Below, piece after piece: positions 15,537 through 23,131 of a DNA stretch of 63,341 bases. A program made the position numbers and the translations under genes. Below the pieces are notes generated by a model. That model made no database searches, was not told where the DNA came from, and saw nothing but the letters and a program-made list of their open reading frames with translations. This DNA comes from Oscillospiraceae bacterium (GTDB lineage: Bacteria; Bacillota; Clostridia; Oscillospirales; Oscillospiraceae): the NCBI GenBank assembly GCA_022800525.1, contig JAAWQM010000008.1, positions 1 to 63,341 on the forward strand, written 5' to 3'. Each line of letters begins with the position of its first letter. Positions within the stretch are counted from its first letter, which is position 1.

Positions 15537-16664
15537 TTAACGGCGTCCGCCAAAGCCTCCGCCACGGGAACCGCCCCCGAAGCCTCCGCCTCTGGAGCCG
15601 CCCCCGCCGAGGCCCCCGCCGCGGGAGCCTCCGCCAAAGCTCCCGCCCCGGGACCCGCCGCCAAAGCTGCCGCCTCTGGAGCCGCCTCCGAAGCTGCCGC
15701 CGGAGCCTCCAAAGCCGCCGCCACGGGAACCGCCGCCAAAGCTGCCGCTGCGAGGCGGCGCGGGCCGGGAGCCTCCGCCCATCGGGGGCCGGGGACCGCC
15801 GCCCATAGGCGGTCTGGGAGGAGGCGGCTTGCGGGGTCCGCCTCCCATGGGAGGCCGGGGACCGCCCGGTCCTCCGGGAGGCGGGGGCGGCCTGCGCCTC
15901 CTCTGGAACCACCGGCTGCCGGGGCGGTGCCACCAGAAGATCGGGCGGTATACCACCGGCGGGACAGGCATCGTGCCGTAATGGCCATACCAGCTGCTGT
16001 AGCGGATGCCGTCAATGATATTGAACAGCACCACAAGCACAATTATCAGCAAAATAACCGGGACCAGGGAGGAAATGAGGCTGAACACGCCCAGGCCCCC
16101 GGTAAAGAAGGCGTCCTCCTGATATCCGCCATCACTCATCAGCAGGTGCAGCTGGCCAAGCAGATTCGTGACGCCGCCGTCGTAGTCGCCCCTCTGGACG
16201 TAGTCATAGAGGCAGCTGTCCACAAAGCTGGAGGGCTGGGCGGCGATGCGGTCATAGAACCGCCCGCTGGCAATCAGGCGGTAGTCCTTCGCCTGGGCGT
16301 CCACCAGGAGAATGGCGTCGTTCTCTCCCAGACCGTCCGCGCCGATGCGCTCCGCCCAGTCCCAGGCGGCGTCCTCCAGGTCGCCGCTGACGCTGTCCTC
16401 GGTGACGACGGCAAGGATGCCGCCGAACATCTTATCCCAGTTAGCGCCGTAGATGCCGGCCATCTTCTCCGTGCGGAAGGAGAGGATGTGGGCGTTGTCC
16501 AGGATATATGGATCCAGGTAGCTGGCGCTGACGTTTTCATCCAGGGGCGCACCGCCCTCCGGGACCTCCACCGCCGGTTTCCTGGACAGGCCGTAGAGGG
16601 AGGAGAGGGCAATGACGGCAATCAGGACGACGACCGCGAACACCCGGTTTTTTAACAGCTTCAT
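15537..16664 (-). CDS. TPM-domain membrane protein with a Gly/Arg-rich tail
   Basis: The 375-residue protein has an N-terminal hydrophobic anchor or signal (residues about 8-26), an extracytoplasmic TPM (YgcG/TLP18.3) domain (about 48-185, with FGGILAVVTEDSV and ILLVDAQAKDYRLIASG), a second membrane segment (about 193-220), a Pro-rich Arg stretch and about 120 residues of GGG-S-R-GG repeats. A Gly-rich tail is common in TPM proteins, but the regular RGG-like spacing is striking. It follows telA by 41 nt, so it is probably the last gene of the xpaC-telA operon. TPM domains act in membrane quality control or as weak phosphatases; its role here is unknown. Confidence 0.85.
   Translation of the reverse strand: MKLLKNRVFAVVVLIAVIALSSLYGLSRKPAVEVPEGGAPLDENVSASYLDPYILDNAHILSFRTEKMAGIYGANWDKMFGGILAVVTEDSVSGDLEDAAWDWAERIGADGLGENDAILLVDAQAKDYRLIASGRFYDRIAAQPSSFVDSCLYDYVQRGDYDGGVTNLLGQLHLLMSDGGYQEDAFFTGGLGVFSLISSLVPVILLIIVLVVLFNIIDGIRYSSWYGHYGTMPVPPVVYRPIFWWHRPGSRWFQRRRRPPPPPGGPGGPRPPMGGGPRKPPPPRPPMGGGPRPPMGGGSRPAPPRSGSFGGGSRGGGFGGSGGSFGGGSRGGSFGGGSRGGSFGGGSRGGGLGGGGSRGGGFGGGSRGGGFGGRR
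15543..15770 (-). repeat. Coding tandem repeat: GGGSRGG units
   Basis: About 75 codons read as imperfect repeats of Gly-Gly-Gly-Ser-Arg-Gly-Gly-x-Phe/Leu-Gly, encoded by near-identical DNA units rich in GGCGG. It is part of the TPM gene, not an intergenic array. Such repeats can expand or contract by slippage. Confidence 0.85.
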
Positions 16665-16705
16665 TCAACGCCCTCCTTTAATGCGTGATGGGTTGAGATA
16701 GAAGG

Positions 16706-17884
16706 TCACTTCCGCAGCTCCAGCAGCTTCTGCCGCAGCTCTCCCTCGATGCGGCCCAGCTCCACCTCCGCCTCCTTCCGCTTCTGCGCGCCCTCGCGCT
16801 GGATCTGGATGACCTCGTCCAGGGTGGAGATGAGCTGCTGGTTGGTGTGCTGGAGGGTCTCGATGTCGATGATGCTGCGCTCCGCCTCCTTGGCGGTGGC
16901 GATGGTGCCCATTTTCAGCATCTCCGCGTTCTTCCGCAGCAGCTCGTTGGTGGCGTTGGTCACAGCCGACTGGGCCGCTGTGGCCTTCCGGCTGTTCTCC
17001 AGGCCCAGGGCCAGAACCATCTGGCTCTTCCACAGGGGGATGGTGTTCACCAGCGAGGACTGGATCTTTTCCACCATCACCGTATCGTTATTTTGCAGCA
17101 TCCGGACCTGGGGGCCCATCTGGATGGACACCATCCGGGTCAGCTCCAGGTCGTGGAGCTTCTTCTCAAAGCGGTCGCACATCTGCACCAGGTCGTTGTA
17201 CGCCTGGGCGTCCTCCTGCGCGCCGGTGCGCTGGGCCTTCTGGCGCAGCTCCTCCAGCTGGGTGGTCTGCACCTCCGCCAGCTTCTTCTTGCCGGCGATG
17301 ATATACATGGTCAGCTCCTTGTAATACTTCAGGTTCAGGTCGTACATCTGGTCGAACATGGCGATGTCCTTCATCAGGACCCGCTGGTGCTGCTCCAGCT
17401 CCCGGGCAATCTTCTCCACGTTGGTCTCCGCCTTGCTGTACTGGACCTTCATGGCCTCCATGCGGTTCCCGGCCTTCTTGAAGAAGCCGAACAGGCCCTT
17501 CTCCTCTTCCTCCTGGCCCAGGTTCCGCACCTCGATGGTCAGATTGGTCAGGGTGTCGCCGATCTCGCCAAGGTCCTTGTTGCGCACGTTGCTCAGGGCG
17601 TTCTCCGAGAAGGAGGCGACCCCCTTCTGGGCGGCCACGCCGTACTGGAGCACCATCTGGGAGTCGGAGATGTCGATCTTCTTGGAGAAGTCGTCCACCA
17701 CCTTTTTCTCCGCCTCACTGAGCATACTGTCGTCAATGACCACCGGCTTGACGGCGGGCTTCTCCGGCTCCGCGGCGAGGACGGGAGCCTCCGGCTCCGG
17801 GTTCAGCGTCAGGCTGGGCATCTCCACCTTGGCCGCGTCGGCGTTCAGGGTCAGTTCAGGCATCATGCCTTCCATATCAGTCAT
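16706..17884 (-). CDS. telA: TelA-family toxic anion resistance protein
   Basis: The 392-residue cytosolic protein is mostly helical and carries the TelA/YaaN signature regions: VVDDFSKKIDISDSQMVLQYG, NVEKIARELEQHQRVLMKDI and VNTIPLWKSQMVLALGLENS. Family members are linked to tellurite, lantibiotic and cell-envelope stress resistance, but the biochemical activity is not established. Its start overlaps the end of the small membrane protein gene by 8 nt, and xpaC lies just upstream, reproducing the xpaC-telA pairing of Bacillus with an inserted small gene. Confidence 0.93.
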   Translation of the reverse strand: MTDMEGMMPELTLNADAAKVEMPSLTLNPEPEAPVLAAEPEKPAVKPVVIDDSMLSEAEKKVVDDFSKKIDISDSQMVLQYGVAAQKGVASFSENALSNVRNKDLGEIGDTLTNLTIEVRNLGQEEEEKGLFGFFKKAGNRMEAMKVQYSKAETNVEKIARELEQHQRVLMKDIAMFDQMYDLNLKYYKELTMYIIAGKKKLAEVQTTQLEELRQKAQRTGAQEDAQAYNDLVQMCDRFEKKLHDLELTRMVSIQMGPQVRMLQNNDTVMVEKIQSSLVNTIPLWKSQMVLALGLENSRKATAAQSAVTNATNELLRKNAEMLKMGTIATAKEAERSIIDIETLQHTNQQLISTLDEVIQIQREGAQKRKEAEVELGRIEGELRQKLLELRK

Positions 17885-18098
17885 TGTCGTCTCCTCCGTC
17901 CGTATGTTTCATTTCTCTCAGCTTCCGTCCGCCCTGGAGCGAGCTCACCAGCGAGCACGCGAACCATACGGCGCTGGCGGTGAACAGGAGCGCCTTCCGC
18001 CTCGTCTCCTTTGCCTGCCCCGCCTTGTAAAAGCACACGCCGGAAACGGCGGCCTCCAGAATGGCGAGTACATAGTGGATGATACAACTTGTCTTCAT
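17877..18098 (-). CDS. Small membrane protein in the xpaC-telA operon
   Basis: This 73-residue product has two hydrophobic segments (about residues 6-24 and 36-53) and a charged C-terminal end (KHTDGGDDND), suggesting a two-pass membrane protein. GGGAGGAG lies 8 nt before the ATG, an excellent ribosome site, and the gene overlaps telA by 8 nt, so translation of the two is coupled. I do not recognise the family. Confidence 0.75.
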   Translation of the reverse strand: MKTSCIIHYVLAILEAAVSGVCFYKAGQAKETRRKALLFTASAVWFACSLVSSLQGGRKLREMKHTDGGDDND

Positions 18099-18130
18099 AA
18101 AAAAGCTCCTCCCCTTTATTCGCTCTGGTA

Positions 18131-18841
18131 TTACAGCTCCAACTTGATATCCGTGCCGCCGGCGTCTCTGGCGGTCTGCGCCTCCATCCTCTGGCCGGCC
18201 AGCCCCTCGCGGGCCAGCATGGTTTCCAGGACGGAGATGTCGGTGGCGATATCCAGGGCGTCCGCGCCGAAGAGCCCGTCCAGCTGCTTCTCAAAGGCGG
18301 CGGCGATGGTGCCCATGATCTTCTCCACCCGCTCCTTGGTGCCGGTGATGTTGTCCCCGGACACGCCGGCGGAGTCCATGCGGTCGTAAGCGTTGAGCAG
18401 CTTCAGTGTGGTGGGCAGGTAGTAGTCCATGAACTGCCGGATCTGGGGCAGCTTGGACGGGTCCGCCTTCACCTGGTCGAAGATCTTCTGGCTCACCGCC
18501 TCCAGGCGGCGGATGTCCTGGGAGATCTTCTCGTCCTCGATGGCGTCGTCCAGCCGCTTCATCTCACTGATGGCCTTTTTGCCGTCGGAGATCATTTTAT
18601 CCAGCTCCGCGTTGCCGGTAGACTTTTCCTCCGGCCTGGGGGGATCGGGGACCGCCACCTCCGTGACCTCGTCCCTGCACATTGCCCGCAGCAGCAGGAA
18701 CGTCCCGATGGACAGTACCGCCGCAAGCGCGAAGTCGCGGATCCGGTAGAGATCGAAAAGCGCCGCCCAGGCCGCCCACACGGCGGCCATGCCGTAATAG
18801 GGCGCGACGGACTTTCGGACCTTCTTCACCACATTTGCCAT
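18131..18841 (-). CDS. xpaC: XpaC-family protein (5-bromo-4-chloroindolyl phosphate hydrolysis family)
   Basis: The 236-residue protein has two adjacent membrane segments near the N-terminus (about residues 17-32 and 36-54), followed by a long helical cytosolic domain with EKISQDIRRLEAVSQKIFDQ and FMDYYLPTTLKLLNAYDRM, which identifies XpaC. AAGGAGG stands 6 nt before the ATG at 18841. It is the first gene of an operon with the small membrane protein, telA and the TPM gene, and a promoter is found at 18883. Confidence 0.9.
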   Translation of the reverse strand: MANVVKKVRKSVAPYYGMAAVWAAWAALFDLYRIRDFALAAVLSIGTFLLLRAMCRDEVTEVAVPDPPRPEEKSTGNAELDKMISDGKKAISEMKRLDDAIEDEKISQDIRRLEAVSQKIFDQVKADPSKLPQIRQFMDYYLPTTLKLLNAYDRMDSAGVSGDNITGTKERVEKIMGTIAAAFEKQLDGLFGADALDIATDISVLETMLAREGLAGQRMEAQTARDAGGTDIKLEL

Positions 18842-18882
18842 ATACAGCCTCCTTGCCGGTAAGAGATATCGATACAAGGTAG

Positions 18883-18911
18883 AGTATACTGCGAAATCGT
18901 CCCCAGGTCAA
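18883..18911 (-). promoter_or_regulatory. Promoter of the xpaC-telA operon
   Basis: TTGACC (18911-18906), 17-bp spacer, TATACT (18888-18883) read leftward, 42 bp before the xpaC start codon. Confidence 0.75.
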
Positions 18912-18925
18912 GGGAGCTGTGAAAA

Positions 18926-19059
18926 AGTCCCTTTTGAAATAAGTGTTGCTAACTATAAACTCCGTCGATTTCACCAAAGCATCCAATAAATATACCGCTT
19001 CATACAAAAATTAGTCCCTTTCAAAATAAGTGTTTCTGGAATATAACTCCGGCGATTTC
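18926..19059. repeat. Pair of 47-bp imperfect direct repeats
   Basis: Copy 1 (18926-18972) and copy 2 (19013-19059) have the same length and share long blocks (AGTCCCTTT, AAATAAGTGTT, ACTCCG-CGATTTC). Their starts are 87 bp apart, in an AT-rich gap between two divergent promoters (18883-18911 and 19072-19100). Copy 2 ends 12 bp before the rightward -35 box. They may be regulator binding sites or remnants of a small repeated element. Confidence 0.6.
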
Positions 19060-19071
19060 TACAGAGGAACA

Positions 19072-19100
19072 TTGATATGACAGGAACCCTGTGCTATAAT
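19072..19100 (+). promoter_or_regulatory. Promoter of the 19137 membrane-protein gene
   Basis: TTGATA, a 17-bp spacer and a perfect TATAAT, 36 bp before the ATG. Confidence 0.8.
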
Positions 19101-19136
19101 TGGCTCAACAAATGTGAATTTGTGGAGGTGGTGTAA

Positions 19137-19481
19137 ATGAGTCCTGTTCAAATGATAATTGGTATTATATTTTTAGCATTCGGTATAGGGGCATTTGTTA
19201 TCAGCTATCTTCAATTTAAAGAAAAAGGATACCTTTTCAATAACGCTTATATTTGGGCTTCGAAACAGGAACGCAAACAAATGGATGAAAATAAAGAGCG
19301 TAAAACGCCTTACTATCGCCAATCCGGCTTTGCATTTATATTTATTGGATTCATTTTCTTGGCGTATGCAGTCTATATCGCTACTGATTGGATGTGGATG
19401 AATGTGGCTTTTTGGGCGCTTGTTTTAATTGCCGTCAGCTATGCAGTGGTATCATCTATTCAAAATGAACGGCATAAGTAA
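19137..19481 (+). CDS. Small three-helix membrane protein, DUF3784-like
   Basis: The 114-residue protein has membrane segments at about 5-24, 64-83 and 88-107, with a cytosolic loop KQERKQMDENKE resembling the loop of DUF3784 proteins. GGAGGTGG lies 5-8 nt before the ATG. The gene is clearly AT-richer than its neighbours, which suggests recent acquisition. Function unknown; the family call rests on loop and topology only. Confidence 0.75.
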   Translation: MSPVQMIIGIIFLAFGIGAFVISYLQFKEKGYLFNNAYIWASKQERKQMDENKERKTPYYRQSGFAFIFIGFIFLAYAVYIATDWMWMNVAFWALVLIAVSYAVVSSIQNERHK

Positions 19482-19499
19482 TACAACTTCCAGCGTATC

Positions 19500-19529
19500 G
19501 GGCAGTCATCCACTGGTGGATAACTGCCC
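19500..19529 (+). terminator. Terminator after the small membrane-protein gene
   Basis: Hairpin GGGCAGT/ACTGCCC with inner ATCCA/TGGAT, followed by ACTTTGTATATTTT, 19 bp after the stop codon. Confidence 0.7.
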
Positions 19530-19818
19530 ACTTTGTATATTTTGACGAATGGTTTAACAAATCCGCTTTCAGCAACACCAATCTGAAAAGGGGGGTGAAA
19601 AATCCCGGAAATCATTTTTGCGGGGCAGCGGCGGCAACCGCAAAGCACGGCAAATATTTCTTCCGGCGTTCCGGTCCGGAAGTAATGAACATGGCTCTCC
19701 CGGTTTTTTGACCGCAGGGTTTGTTTTTCCTGTCGGAGTGTGCTATACTGGCGCTGGTACAAGCTGCCTCTATACAGCGGCGTTCGCCGCTATTTTTCAT
19801 GGAAAGTGAGGAACCATC
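19530..19818 (+). promoter_or_regulatory. Intergenic region with promoter of the flavoprotein operon
   Basis: TTGTTT (19721-19726), 17-bp spacer and TATACT (19744-19749) form the likely promoter. A small GCGGCG/CGCCGC hairpin (about 19780-19793) lies in the leader. The remaining sequence shows no convincing gene. Confidence 0.6.
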
Positions 19819-21771
19819 ATGCAAGACAGCTTCAAGTGGCCGTACCCCGCCAAAACGGATGAGACGGTCCGGATGGAAGCGGACGTCCTGGTCCTTGGCG
19901 GCGGCATCGCGGGCTGCATGGCGGCGATTGCCGCCGCAAAACGGGGACAGCGGGTGATTCTGGTGGAGAAGGGGGCCGTGAAGCGCAGCGGCGCGGGGGG
20001 CTCCGGTTGCGACCATTGGGAGTCCGCCGCCACAAACCCCTGCTCCGGCGTCACGCCGGAGGAGCTGCTCCAGGCGATGCTGGACGACAACGACGGCTAC
20101 AACAACGCCATCTCCCACTACATCGAGTGCCGGGAGGGCTGGGACCACCTGCTGGAAATCGAGGCCATGGGCGGCAAGATCCGGGACACGGAGGATGAGT
20201 TCACGGGCGCGGAATTCCGGGACGAGGCCACCAAGCTCATGTTCGCCTACGACTATGAGAACAGATTTACTCTGCGCATCTGGGGCACCACCTTCAAACC
20301 GGCGATGGAGAAGGAGTGCCGCCGTCTGGGCGTGCGGATCGTGGACCGGGTGATGGTCACGTCCCTGCTGACGGAGGAGGGAAAAAACGGCGCGCGGTGC
20401 GTCGGGGCCACCGGTTTCCATACCCGCACCGGAGCGTTCCATGTGTTCTCCGCCAAGGCGTCGGTAATGGCCATGTCCCGTCCGGCGCGGGTGTGGCTGT
20501 TCTCCTCCGCCCACCCGGGGCTGTGCGAGTTCCGGCCCCTCCAGTGCATCGGGGACGGGCACGCCATGGGCTGGCGCGCGGGGGCGGAGTTCAATATGAT
20601 GGAGAAGTCGGTCCGGGCGGAGTTCTCCTCCGCTGGGCGCTCCTTCCCGCCCTACAGCGCCGGGAACAACCACAACACCTGGTATCCCGCCTCCCTGGTC
20701 GACGCGGAGGGCCGGGAGATTCCCTACGCAGACCGGGACGGCAATCTCCTGGAGACGGTCAGTCAGCGCTTCCGGCCCGCCCCGGGACAGCGGTTCTTCC
20801 TCAAGGGCGGCAACATCGAGCAAGCCAAATACGAATTCGACGGCCCGGAGACCCTGCCCTACGAGGAGCTGAGCAGGCGGGGCTACAAGCTGCCCTTTTA
20901 CGCTGACCTCTCCAATATGCCGGAGCTGGAGAGGAAGGTCATCTGGGGCATGATGGTGGGCCAGGAGGGCAAGACCAACGTGCCGGTCTACCGCAATTTC
21001 ACCAAGGCGGGCTTTGACCCGGAGCGGGACGTGCTCCAGTGCTACGGCGTGGGCTGGACCAGCGCGGAGTTCCTGCCCCAGGAGCGGCAGCTCTTCGGGA
21101 TGCCGGGGGGCTTTATGAACGACTGGAATCTGATGAGCAGCATCGAGGGCCTTTTCGTGGGCGGGGACGCGTTGTTCTCCTCCAACTGCTTCGGCCACGC
21201 GGCCTCCACCGGCTCCTACGCCGGGCGGAAGGCGGCGGCCTATGCCGCGAAGCGGGAGCACATCACCGCCCCCTGGGAGCCCCAGGTGAAGCGGGAGCGC
21301 CGGCGGGTCTGTGCGCCGCTCCAGGCGGACCCGGAGGGGTCTGTCAGCTGGAAGGAGCTCAACGAGGCCATCGCCAAGGCCATGCAGAACTACTGCGGGG
21401 AGCAGAAGCGGGACGAGCTGCTGCTCTCCGGCGTGGAGCTGCTGGAGCGCTATGAGCGGGAGGCCGTGCCCAGGGCCTACGCCGCCAATCCCCACGAGCT
21501 GATGCGGCTGCTGGAGGTATTTGACATCCTGACGGTGGCCCAGATCATCCTTCAGGCGTGTCTGGCCCGGCGGGAGAGCTGTGAAAAGCTGGAGTTTTTC
21601 CGCACGGACAGCTGCGGCGGGGAGATGGAGCCCTTCATCTGCATCCGCCACGACGGGGAGAAGGTGGTCCGCCGGGAGGTGCCCCTGGACTACGCCGGGG
21701 ACGTCAAGGAAAACTATGAGAAGTACAACCGGGACTACATCGCTGAAAAAGCGGGGGAGGTGCGCCCATGA
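19819..21771 (+). CDS. FAD-dependent oxidoreductase, fumarate reductase/AprA-like flavoprotein
   Basis: The 650-residue protein has the N-terminal dinucleotide-binding motif VLVLGGGIAGCMAAIAAAKRG (about 24-44), VILVEKGAVKRSGAGGSG, the second FAD segment GLFVGGDALFSSNCFGHAASTGSYAGR and a long C-terminal helical domain. The fold is that of fumarate reductase, succinate dehydrogenase and APS reductase alpha subunits. The length and the linked two-cluster ferredoxin resemble AprAB, but no sulfur-assimilation genes are nearby, so the substrate is unknown. The stop overlaps the ferredoxin start (ATGA), indicating a two-subunit enzyme. Confidence 0.87.
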   Translation: MQDSFKWPYPAKTDETVRMEADVLVLGGGIAGCMAAIAAAKRGQRVILVEKGAVKRSGAGGSGCDHWESAATNPCSGVTPEELLQAMLDDNDGYNNAISHYIECREGWDHLLEIEAMGGKIRDTEDEFTGAEFRDEATKLMFAYDYENRFTLRIWGTTFKPAMEKECRRLGVRIVDRVMVTSLLTEEGKNGARCVGATGFHTRTGAFHVFSAKASVMAMSRPARVWLFSSAHPGLCEFRPLQCIGDGHAMGWRAGAEFNMMEKSVRAEFSSAGRSFPPYSAGNNHNTWYPASLVDAEGREIPYADRDGNLLETVSQRFRPAPGQRFFLKGGNIEQAKYEFDGPETLPYEELSRRGYKLPFYADLSNMPELERKVIWGMMVGQEGKTNVPVYRNFTKAGFDPERDVLQCYGVGWTSAEFLPQERQLFGMPGGFMNDWNLMSSIEGLFVGGDALFSSNCFGHAASTGSYAGRKAAAYAAKREHITAPWEPQVKRERRRVCAPLQADPEGSVSWKELNEAIAKAMQNYCGEQKRDELLLSGVELLERYEREAVPRAYAANPHELMRLLEVFDILTVAQIILQACLARRESCEKLEFFRTDSCGGEMEPFICIRHDGEKVVRREVPLDYAGDVKENYEKYNRDYIAEKAGEVRP

Positions 21772-22049
21772 GCGAATTTGTCTTCCGCCGGACACCGCCG
21801 GCGGACCCTATCCGGTTTGACGCGGACAAATGCGTCGGATGCCGCCGCTGCATGGAGGCGTGCATGATTGACGTGATGCTCCCCGGAGAGCCCGGGAAGC
21901 ACCCGGCGGTGGCCTATCCGGACGAGTGCTGGTACTGCGGCTGCTGCGTGATGGAGTGCCCTGCCGGGGCCATCAGCCTGCACCATCCTTTGATGAATCA
22001 GACCCGGTGGGTGGCGAAGGCGAGCTTGGGAAAAAACAAGGAGGCATGA
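21768..22049 (+). CDS. 4Fe-4S ferredoxin subunit partnered with the flavoprotein
   Basis: This 93-residue protein carries two cluster motifs, CVGCRRCMEAC and CWYCGCCVMECP, in the arrangement of AprB-type and other two-cluster ferredoxins. It overlaps the flavoprotein gene by 4 nt and should carry electrons to or from its FAD. Confidence 0.88.
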   Translation: MSEFVFRRTPPADPIRFDADKCVGCRRCMEACMIDVMLPGEPGKHPAVAYPDECWYCGCCVMECPAGAISLHHPLMNQTRWVAKASLGKNKEA

Positions 22050-22051
22050 TG

Positions 22052-23083
22052 ATGGCAAATTTTGAACTGCTGAAGGAGCTGACCCAGGCATGGGGCGTAG
22101 CCGGACGGGAGAAGCAGGTCCGCGCAATCATCCTGCGGGAGCTGGAGGGACTGGCTGACCAGGCGTATGTGGACAGCATCGGGAACGTCATCGCCCTCAG
22201 GCGGGGCCAGGGCGGTCCGGAGAGCAAAAAGATCATGCTCTCCGCCCACATGGACGAGATCGGCCTTCAGGTAAAGAAGATTGAGAGTGACGGACGCATC
22301 CGGGTACGCAATGTAGGCTGGGTGTGGACCTCCGCGCTGTATAACGATCATGTGGTGTTCCAGAACGGCGTGACCGGCGTCGTGGGCTGCTGCGGGAAGA
22401 TTGAAGAGGCTAAGAACGACAGCGGCAAGCTGTATATCGACATCGGCTGCACCACCAGGGAGGACGCGGAGAAGTATGTCAAGCCCGGCGACTACTGCGG
22501 CTTTGTGGGACCTTACTACGAGCTCCAGAATGACCGTATCAGCGCCAAGACCTTCGACGACCGGGTGGGGTGCTTCCTGCTGCTGGAGGCGATCAGGCGG
22601 AACAAGGGGGAGGGCCCCAACGACATCTACTATGTGTTCTCCGTTCAGGAGGAGGTGGGCTGCCGGGGCGCGACGGCTGCCGCGGCCCAGGTAAAGCCGG
22701 ACATCGGCATCTCCGTGGATGTGACGCCGGACCATTTTTACCCCTGCGACCTGGAGGGCTGCAACGCCGTGGGCGACGGCGTCAGCGTCACCCTGGGGGA
22801 CCCCAGCGCCATGCTGGACGAATATCTGGTGGATGAGATGCTGGCCTGCTGCGAGGAGAACGGCATCCCCTGCCAGCGGGGCGTCATGGACCGGGGCGGC
22901 ACGGACGCCGGCAGCATGAACCTCTCCAACGAGGGCGTCCGGGTGGCTGGCATCGCCATCGTGGACCGCTATCCCCACAGCAAATGCTCCGTCATCTCCA
23001 AGAAGGATGTGCTGGCGGGCATTGACCTCATCGACCGATATACCCACCGGGTATTCCGGTTTGAAGAGACCGGGCGCTTATAG
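22052..23083 (+). CDS. M42-family metallo-aminopeptidase (glutamyl aminopeptidase/endoglucanase-like)
   Basis: The 343-residue protein has the M42 metal ligands and catalytic residues: His/Asp in LSAHMDEIG, Asp in KTFDDRVGC, Glu-Glu in VQEEVGCRG, Asp in SVDVTPD and His in DRYPHSKCS. These cytosolic dodecameric peptidases trim short peptides. Three consecutive ATG codons (22046, 22049, 22052) occur; AAGGAGG lies 7 nt from the third, which is chosen. It follows the ferredoxin by 2 nt, so it is co-transcribed with the flavoprotein. Confidence 0.92.
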   Translation: MANFELLKELTQAWGVAGREKQVRAIILRELEGLADQAYVDSIGNVIALRRGQGGPESKKIMLSAHMDEIGLQVKKIESDGRIRVRNVGWVWTSALYNDHVVFQNGVTGVVGCCGKIEEAKNDSGKLYIDIGCTTREDAEKYVKPGDYCGFVGPYYELQNDRISAKTFDDRVGCFLLLEAIRRNKGEGPNDIYYVFSVQEEVGCRGATAAAAQVKPDIGISVDVTPDHFYPCDLEGCNAVGDGVSVTLGDPSAMLDEYLVDEMLACCEENGIPCQRGVMDRGGTDAGSMNLSNEGVRVAGIAIVDRYPHSKCSVISKKDVLAGIDLIDRYTHRVFRFEETGRL

Positions 23084-23095
23084 AAGGGCTTGCAC

Positions 23096-23125
23096 GGCCC
23101 CCGGAGCGAAAACGCTCCGGGGGCC
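23096..23125. terminator. Terminator between convergent genes
   Basis: Perfect 13-bp stem GGCCCCCGGAGCG/CGCTCCGGGGGCC with AAAA loop, lying between the convergent M42 and DUF885/M6 genes. Both sides are short of T, but stability and position support termination in either direction. Confidence 0.75.
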
Positions 23126-23131
23126 GCTGCT

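Noticed and set aside
15543-15770. Regular short DNA repeats that might be a CRISPR array
   Set aside because: Repeats are in frame and encode Gly/Ser/Arg units; there are no unique spacers.
19612-21795. A 727-codon leftward frame opposite the flavoprotein gene
   Set aside because: GC-rich third positions keep antisense frames open; the rightward frame has all FAD motifs.
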